A DNA stretch of 9,468 nucleotides. Origin: Saccharicrinis sp. UBA6048. Lineage in GTDB: Bacteria > Bacteroidota > Bacteroidia > Bacteroidales > Marinilabiliaceae. The DNA lies in assembly GCA_002429115.1 (NCBI GenBank), contig DIYS01000046.1, forward strand, positions 1 through 9,468, read 5' to 3'. The position numbers and the translations under genes are program-made. Of this stretch, positions 5,964 through 9,468 are shown piece by piece. The notes under the pieces were generated by a model. It was not told where the DNA came from. It worked only from the letters and a program-made list of their open reading frames with translations, and ran no database searches. Position 1 is the first letter of the stretch; every line of letters starts with the position of its first letter.

Positions 5964-6659
5964 TTATGATTTTTTAAAGAGTGGATGACTGAAGAGATCT
6001 TCGACTGTTTCATCATTGTTATGAGCGATTAATAAGCCTTCTTCCATCAGGTATTCATTGTTTGTTAATTTAGATTTCTGAATACCTTCTGTAAATCCTT
6101 CATTCATCATTTGTCCGGCACGCAACGGAAATTCAAGCAAGGCAGGGTAATTACTTTCATCCTCGGGATGATCGTGGAATTGTTTACAGCTGTCTTCCGA
6201 CATCGATAAATAAATACGGCATGCCATTGGACGAGCCACATATGCGCTACATGCACCATTTACTAACAATGGACATGGTAATTTGCTTTTCTCCAATTCA
6301 TCCTGCGACAGGCGACCTCGTTTCTGGTAATTATCAAAGGCTTTCTGCAATACCAGCTTACGATCATCTTCACTCATGTTGAGCTGCATAAATTGCCACA
6401 GATAATGAAATTCATGAGCCACTCCAAATATTGGCTGATAGCAACACCAGCTGCATCCTTTACGGCAATCGATATTGATGTTATGGCGTTTGGCTTCACC
6501 GGCCAGGGCTTCAATAAGCCCTTCCATGGCATCCTGTTCCTGACGCGTGGCCTGCCATAGTTTTCTTTCATTAATATCATTTGATGTTGCAGCTTCGGCT
6601 AATCGTAATCCATCAGCAAAAAAGGCCTTATCTGTATCTGAGAGTTCTGATTTATTCAT
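5964..6659 (-). CDS. YkgJ-type cysteine-cluster protein (putative metal-binding)
   Basis: This 231-residue soluble protein has the cysteine arrangement of the YkgJ / CxxCxxCC family (zinc- or iron-chelating domain). Cys65-Cys69-Cys72-Cys73 lie in CRKGCSWCC. Cys129, Cys137 and Cys147 lie in LPCPLLVNGACSAYVARPMACR, read as consecutive pieces. A further Cys158 follows. The family is thought to coordinate a metal, and its reaction or role is not established. Residues 1-60 and the C-terminal tail (about 185-231) are less distinctive. A -7-like TACATTTG element lies 20 nt before the ATG. The gene appears to lead a two-gene unit with the membrane protein downstream, and the pair is bracketed by inverted repeats. 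Confidence 0.88.
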   Translation of the reverse strand: MNKSELSDTDKAFFADGLRLAEAATSNDINERKLWQATRQEQDAMEGLIEALAGEAKRHNINIDCRKGCSWCCYQPIFGVAHEFHYLWQFMQLNMSEDDRKLVLQKAFDNYQKRGRLSQDELEKSKLPCPLLVNGACSAYVARPMACRIYLSMSEDSCKQFHDHPEDESNYPALLEFPLRAGQMMNEGFTEGIQKSKLTNNEYLMEEGLLIAHNNDETVEDLFSHPLFKKS

Positions 6660-6678
6660 CGTTTGCTATGCTTTAATG

Positions 6679-6686
6679 CAAATGTA
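6679..6686 (-). promoter_or_regulatory. Candidate -7 promoter element for the YkgJ-type gene
   Basis: The minus strand reads TACATTTG, an exact TAnnTTTG match located 19 nt before the ATG at 6659. No good TTTG -33 box is visible. The element lies inside the repeat-bracketed segment, so the two-gene unit would carry its own promoter. Confidence 0.4.
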
Positions 6687-6712
6687 ATATTAATCGTTTA
6701 AACTAATGATGT

Positions 6713-6767
6713 AAATCCGCAAGCGGAATTTTATTGCCCGCAGATATTGCAGATTTACGCTGATGTT
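6713..6767 (+). repeat. Long intergenic repeat, copy 2
   Basis: This is the partner of the segment at 5101-5155 in opposite orientation. It begins with the hairpin TCCGC-AA-GCGGA (6716-6727), followed by CCCGCAGATATTGCAGATTT and ACGCTGATG. The second block also aligns, ungapped and in direct orientation, with the left arm of the MITE-like unit (5027-5056), showing that both belong to one repeat family. Confidence 0.7.
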
Positions 6768-6770
6768 GAT

Positions 6771-6890
6771 ATTAAAGGGAATAAGAACTTTCATGATTTT
6801 AGGGAAGCACCAACAGATATAAAGATGGTTCTATATGATTTGTAGTGGGTAAATAATATAATTCATCACATTAATTGTCCTCCAGCCGGA
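6771..6890. other. Intergenic stretch with no recognised feature
   Basis: I see no credible gene, RNA, or strong inverted repeat here. It is ordinary AT-rich spacer between the long repeat copy at 6713-6767 and the large folded element that begins near 6900. Confidence 0.5.
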
Positions 6891-6907
6891 CGGGCTTTTC
6901 ATTTTTA

Positions 6908-7068
6908 GCTTGACCCAAAAACGAAACAAAAAAGTCAAGGCTGCCTAAAAAAAACGATTGATTTATTTGCTGTTACTAAGTTCGGCCGGGTGATCTTCGA
7001 GTCAAGCTCGAAGCTTCCCGGTCTCTCTAAGAAACAGCTTCTAAAACTATCCCTTTTTTTAGGAGGCC
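6908..7068. repeat. Large folded intergenic element with nested inverted repeats
   Basis: The element has three nested structures. The outer arms 6939-6980 and 7027-7068 are ungapped inverted repeats of 42 nt with 31 matches by my count (GGC..CCTAAAAAAA, GCTGTT and AG blocks). Inside them lies a strong hairpin at 6986-7021: CCGGG and CTTCGAG pair with CTCGAAG and CCCGG, around a TCAAG loop. Just outside, GCTTGAC (6908-6914) pairs with GTCAAG (6934-6939). It is more GC-rich in its stems than its surroundings. I recall similar CTTGAC...GTCAAGGCTGC strings in intergenic DNA of Bacteroidota, so this is probably a dispersed repeat. It contains no convincing gene. Confidence 0.7.
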
Positions 7069-7138
7069 GGAGTGCAAACAAGCCACTTTCGTGAATTACC
7101 CATTAAAATCCATACGGAGCCGAAAAAATTGAGATTTT

Positions 7139-7173
7139 CAAAAAGAAAGGTGACCAATACCATTAGTCACCTT
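7139..7173 (-). terminator. Intrinsic terminator of the DUF4136 lipoprotein gene
   Basis: AAGGTGAC (7147-7154) pairs perfectly with GTCACCTT (7166-7173), with an 11-nt loop that can add AAT/ATT pairing. On the minus strand the stem is followed by TTTCTTTTTG. It lies 21 nt beyond the stop codon at 7195. Confidence 0.88.
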
Positions 7174-7194
7174 ACTATCTTAATTAAGTATCTC

Positions 7195-7743
7195 TTATTT
7201 CTTCGGTTGAAGAGGGTAGGTGCTGAATATTTTTGAAATGATCTTATGAACAGATGCTTCATTCAGCCCTTTGCTGCTTTTGGCGGCTCCACTGGCACGT
7301 CCCTGCCATATAAGCTCTTTACTCTCGCGGTCTATTACATCAATAATGATGGTTCCTTCGGTATGCGTTTCATAGTTTACCCGGTCGATGCCGGTATTAA
7401 TACCCCAGCCGTATGGATAATAGGTACTTCCCCAGTAAAAATCATTATTACGTTGTAAGGATGTTGTTTCTTTCGTACTGGTCTTCACTTTTACTTTAAC
7501 CAATAAATCAGGGTCTTTCGTTTCGGTGTAACCACGGCTCGACATTTGCTCATTTATAGCTGCGTGTAACCATTGTTTCGAATTCTCCTTTAAAGGCACC
7601 GACTTAAGGCTTTTTAGTACCATAAAATTTGAATAGCTGTCGAACTTGGCATTCGGGTCGAAATCAGAATAAACTTCAACAGTTTTGCAGGCTTGCAGTG
7701 AAAGAACTGCTATTGATAATAAAATCAGATTTTTAAGTTTCAT
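7195..7743 (-). CDS. DUF4136 domain lipoprotein
   Basis: This 182-residue predicted lipoprotein has a signal peptide (MKLKNLILLSIAVLSLQAC) with lipobox LQAC and acylated Cys19, so it is membrane-anchored outside the cytoplasm. The mature part fits DUF4136: VYSDFDPNAKFDSYSNFMVL (24-43), a helix with INEQMSSRGYTETKDPDLLV (63-82), and the terminal GTIIIDVIDRESKELIWQGR (129-148) followed by ASGAAK. A Tyr/Trp/Gly-rich loop, FYWGSTYYPYGWG (102-114), lies between. No enzymatic residues are apparent and the family function is unknown. It appears to be a single-gene unit: intrinsic terminators lie on both sides, one belonging to the aminopeptidase gene upstream and one of its own. Confidence 0.92.
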   Translation of the reverse strand: MKLKNLILLSIAVLSLQACKTVEVYSDFDPNAKFDSYSNFMVLKSLKSVPLKENSKQWLHAAINEQMSSRGYTETKDPDLLVKVKVKTSTKETTSLQRNNDFYWGSTYYPYGWGINTGIDRVNYETHTEGTIIIDVIDRESKELIWQGRASGAAKSSKGLNEASVHKIISKIFSTYPLQPKK

Positions 7744-7810
7744 ATTTTAGCTTTATTAGGTTGAACAAGTTTTGTAATGATCGTTATTCTCTCCAAAACA
7801 TGAGTAAAGA

Positions 7811-7853
7811 AAGCAAAAAAAACGGTTAGTACTAATACTCGCACTAACCGTTT
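7811..7853 (-). terminator. Intrinsic terminator of the M18 aminopeptidase gene
   Basis: AACGGTTAGT (7821-7830) pairs perfectly with ACTAACCGTT (7843-7852) around a 12-nt loop. On the minus strand the stem is followed by a run of eight T (complement of 7815-7822) and TGC-TTTC. It begins 22 nt beyond the stop codon at 7875. This is a textbook rho-independent terminator. Confidence 0.95.
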
Positions 7854-7874
7854 ATATTGTTTGGCTTTATTTTC

Positions 7875-9176
7875 TTACAAATTGTAGAAAGATTCAAAGG
7901 CTTTCATCACATAGGTATGATCCATAGTACCACCCAATTCTCTTACTGAGTGCATGCCTAACATAGGGTTACCGATATCAACGGTGCGAATATCAATTTT
8001 ACCAGTTGATACATTACCAAGTGTTGATCCGCCGACCATGTCAGATCTGTTGACAAATTTCTGAACCGGCACATCAGCCTGCTTACAGATGGTTTCGAAA
8101 ATTGCTCCACTTTCACCATCAGTGGTGTATTTCTGGTTGGCGTGAATCTTAATAACAGGACCACCATTCATCACCGGATGTAGCACCGGGTCATGTTTTT
8201 CAGGATGGTTAGGATGGATTGAGTGCGCCATATCTGCCGAAATCATAAATGATTTATAAATAGCACGCTGATACTCCTCCTGCGATTTACCCAATTTCTC
8301 CATAATGCGCTCAATAATATTACGTAGTACCGGCGAACCAGCTCCTTGCTTGGTAACACTTCCTACTTCCTCATTATCAAACACACACAGAATATTGGTC
8401 GATGATTCATTCTGGCTGCTTAGTAAAGCTTTAAGACCTGCGTGTACCATGGCCAGATCATCTAACTTAGGCGATGAGATAAACTCCTGATTTGGGCCTA
8501 CCAGGCAACCTTTTTCATATTCGTATACAAACAGGTCGAAATCAAGAATGTCAGCAGCATCAATCTTTAGCTCTTCGGCAATCATTCTAAGCAGATAGTT
8601 GTCTTTCTCCAGTGTTTCGGTAACGCATGTCATCAAAGGCAACATGTCCACTTGCTTATTTAATTCGATGCCGTCATTGACGCTTCGGTTCAGGTGAATA
8701 GCCACACTTGGAATGATCAACAAAGGCTTTCTGAAATCAACTAAACAGTGCTTTGGTTCCAGAGGATTATCACTCTTTAGTAATACGCGACCTGCTAGCG
8801 ATAGTGGACGATCGAGCCAACTCATCAGGATAGGACCACCATAAACCTCAGTATTCAATTTAAGGTATTTACCATCCACCAGCATTTCAGGTTGAGGCTT
8901 GATCTTAAAGCCTGGTGAATCGCTATGGGCACTGACCAGCTTCATACCGTTTACTTCAGGCTCATCCGTTCCAATCTGAAACGCAAACAAGGCCGATCCG
9001 GCTTTGGTGGTGTAGTACTTGCCACCTTTATTAATTTGCCAGGTATCTGTGATGTCTAGGTATTGGTAACCAGCTTTTTCAAGTTCATTAGCCGTGTTTT
9101 CAACCACATGAAAAGCGGTTGGACTTTGATGAATAAAATCGATTAGCTCTTCAGCAAGCTTAATTTCTTGTGCCAT
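7875..9176 (-). CDS. apeB: M18 family metalloaminopeptidase
   Basis: This 433-residue cytoplasmic di-zinc aminopeptidase of family M18 (aspartyl aminopeptidase / ApeB group) removes N-terminal, often acidic, residues from peptides. Expected metal and catalytic landmarks appear in order: SAHSDSPGFK (82-91) with His84 and Asp86, LDD (238-240) with the bridging Asp239, FDNEEVGS (266-273) with Glu269-Glu270, SADMAHSIHPNHPEKHDP (313-330) with Asp315, VIKIHANQKYTTD (341-353), RSDMVGGSTLG (377-387) and GNPMLGMHSVRE (402-413) with His409. The family's usual LDN is LDD here, a small oddity. The length is typical and no signal peptide is seen. The gene stands alone, with repeats upstream and a strong terminator downstream. 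Confidence 0.96.
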   Translation of the reverse strand: MAQEIKLAEELIDFIHQSPTAFHVVENTANELEKAGYQYLDITDTWQINKGGKYYTTKAGSALFAFQIGTDEPEVNGMKLVSAHSDSPGFKIKPQPEMLVDGKYLKLNTEVYGGPILMSWLDRPLSLAGRVLLKSDNPLEPKHCLVDFRKPLLIIPSVAIHLNRSVNDGIELNKQVDMLPLMTCVTETLEKDNYLLRMIAEELKIDAADILDFDLFVYEYEKGCLVGPNQEFISSPKLDDLAMVHAGLKALLSSQNESSTNILCVFDNEEVGSVTKQGAGSPVLRNIIERIMEKLGKSQEEYQRAIYKSFMISADMAHSIHPNHPEKHDPVLHPVMNGGPVIKIHANQKYTTDGESGAIFETICKQADVPVQKFVNRSDMVGGSTLGNVSTGKIDIRTVDIGNPMLGMHSVRELGGTMDHTYVMKAFESFYNL

Positions 9177-9277
9177 TATATCTGTGTTTTAATTATTCGG
9201 AAAAATGGCAAGGTAGATAAAAATGATGAGCCAGATGATGAGAAACATCACAATGAAGAGAAGGAAAAAATGAATAG

Positions 9278-9358
9278 TTAAAAGTGAAAAACTAAAAGTG
9301 AAGAGTGAAAAACTAAAAGTGAAGAGTGAAGAATTAAAAGTGAAGAGTGAAAAGTAAC
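9278..9358. repeat. 21-bp tandem repeats (AAAAGTGAAGAGTGAA family)
   Basis: A short first unit (9278-9292) is followed by 21-nt units at 9293-9313 (TAAAAGTGAAGAGTGAAAAA plus C), 9314-9334 and 9335-9358, the last diverging at its end. Each unit is itself built of AAAGTGA / AGAGTGA-like heptads, so the array again has a 7-bp sub-period, as in the array at 1945-2044, with different sequence. It lies about 100 bp upstream of the aminopeptidase start. The open frame through it on the minus strand gives Phe/Ser/Leu-rich repeats (LFTFSFS) and is not credible as a gene. Confidence 0.85.
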
Positions 9359-9400
9359 ATAGAGGTGGGAAATAAGGTAAACATTGCATATGACAGATTA

Positions 9401-9440
9401 AGCTCCAAAAGGAGCGCTATGTGATATAAAGAAACAGAGG
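9401..9440. repeat. REP-like hairpin element (GCTCC-AAAA-GGAGC)
   Basis: GCTCC (9402-9406) and GGAGC (9411-9415) form a perfect stem with an AAAA loop, followed by GCTATGTGATATAAAGAAAC. I recall elements of the form AGCTCCnnnnGGAGCG-(A/T-rich)-AGAAAC as abundant intergenic repeats in Bacteroidota. Only one copy is present here. The remainder up to 9468 shows no further feature and no gene start. Confidence 0.6.
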
Positions 9441-9468
9441 TCAGTAGTTAACCCGAAAAATTCACTGC

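Noticed and set aside
7246..7458. Plus-strand open frame of 70 codons inside the DUF4136 gene
   Set aside because: It is antisense to a well-supported lipoprotein gene with signal peptide and terminator.
9189..9389. Minus-strand open frame of 66 codons with a hydrophobic C-terminus
   Set aside because: The first two thirds are repeat translation (LFTFSFS). The last about 30 codons could be a tiny membrane peptide, but no start signal or family match supports it.

Overview
The window looks like a chromosomal segment of a Bacteroidota bacterium, most likely a marine or gut Bacteroidia / Marinilabiliales-type organism. The evidence is AT-rich DNA, starts preceded by A-rich rather than Shine-Dalgarno leaders, several TAnnTTTG-type -7 elements, a DUF4136 lipoprotein, and intergenic gaps filled with short degenerate repeats of kinds I recall from this phylum. 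The phylum call is firm in style; the genus is not determined. All convincing genes lie on the minus strand, so transcription runs from high to low coordinates.

Region 1 (about 1-3830) is a cobalamin nucleotide-loop operon. In transcription order it holds a -7 element, a well-conserved cobalamin riboswitch (about 3622-3780), cobT, a four-helix-bundle gene, cobS, cobC and cobU. CobU activates adenosylcobinamide to the GDP form, CobT makes alpha-ribazole phosphate, CobS joins the two, and CobC removes the phosphate. These are the late/salvage steps of B12 synthesis; no corrin-ring genes are seen. The four-helix-bundle gene is a guest. It sits between cobT and cobS, bracketed by inverted arrays of a 7-bp degenerate repeat, and the whole unit (about 1945-2492) fills exactly the space between the cobT stop and the cobS start. 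This is the most interesting object in the window.

Region 2 (3833-4879) is a lone EgtD-type histidine N-alpha-methyltransferase with no EgtB partner in view.

Region 3 (about 4880-7194) holds a YkgJ-type cysteine-cluster gene and a downstream single-pass membrane protein of unknown function, probably one operon. The pair is bracketed by inverted copies of a roughly 55-bp repeat (5101-5155 and 6713-6767). The surrounding gaps also contain an octamer repeat, a small MITE-like inverted-repeat unit and a 130-nt imperfect inverted repeat with a strong central hairpin (6939-7068).

Region 4 (7139-9468) has a DUF4136 lipoprotein gene and an M18 aminopeptidase gene, each followed by a clear intrinsic terminator. 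Upstream of the aminopeptidase is a gap with 21-bp tandem repeats and a REP-like hairpin. Overall the genes are mostly ordinary housekeeping or accessory genes; the unusual content is the repeat-based, possibly mobile, material between them.
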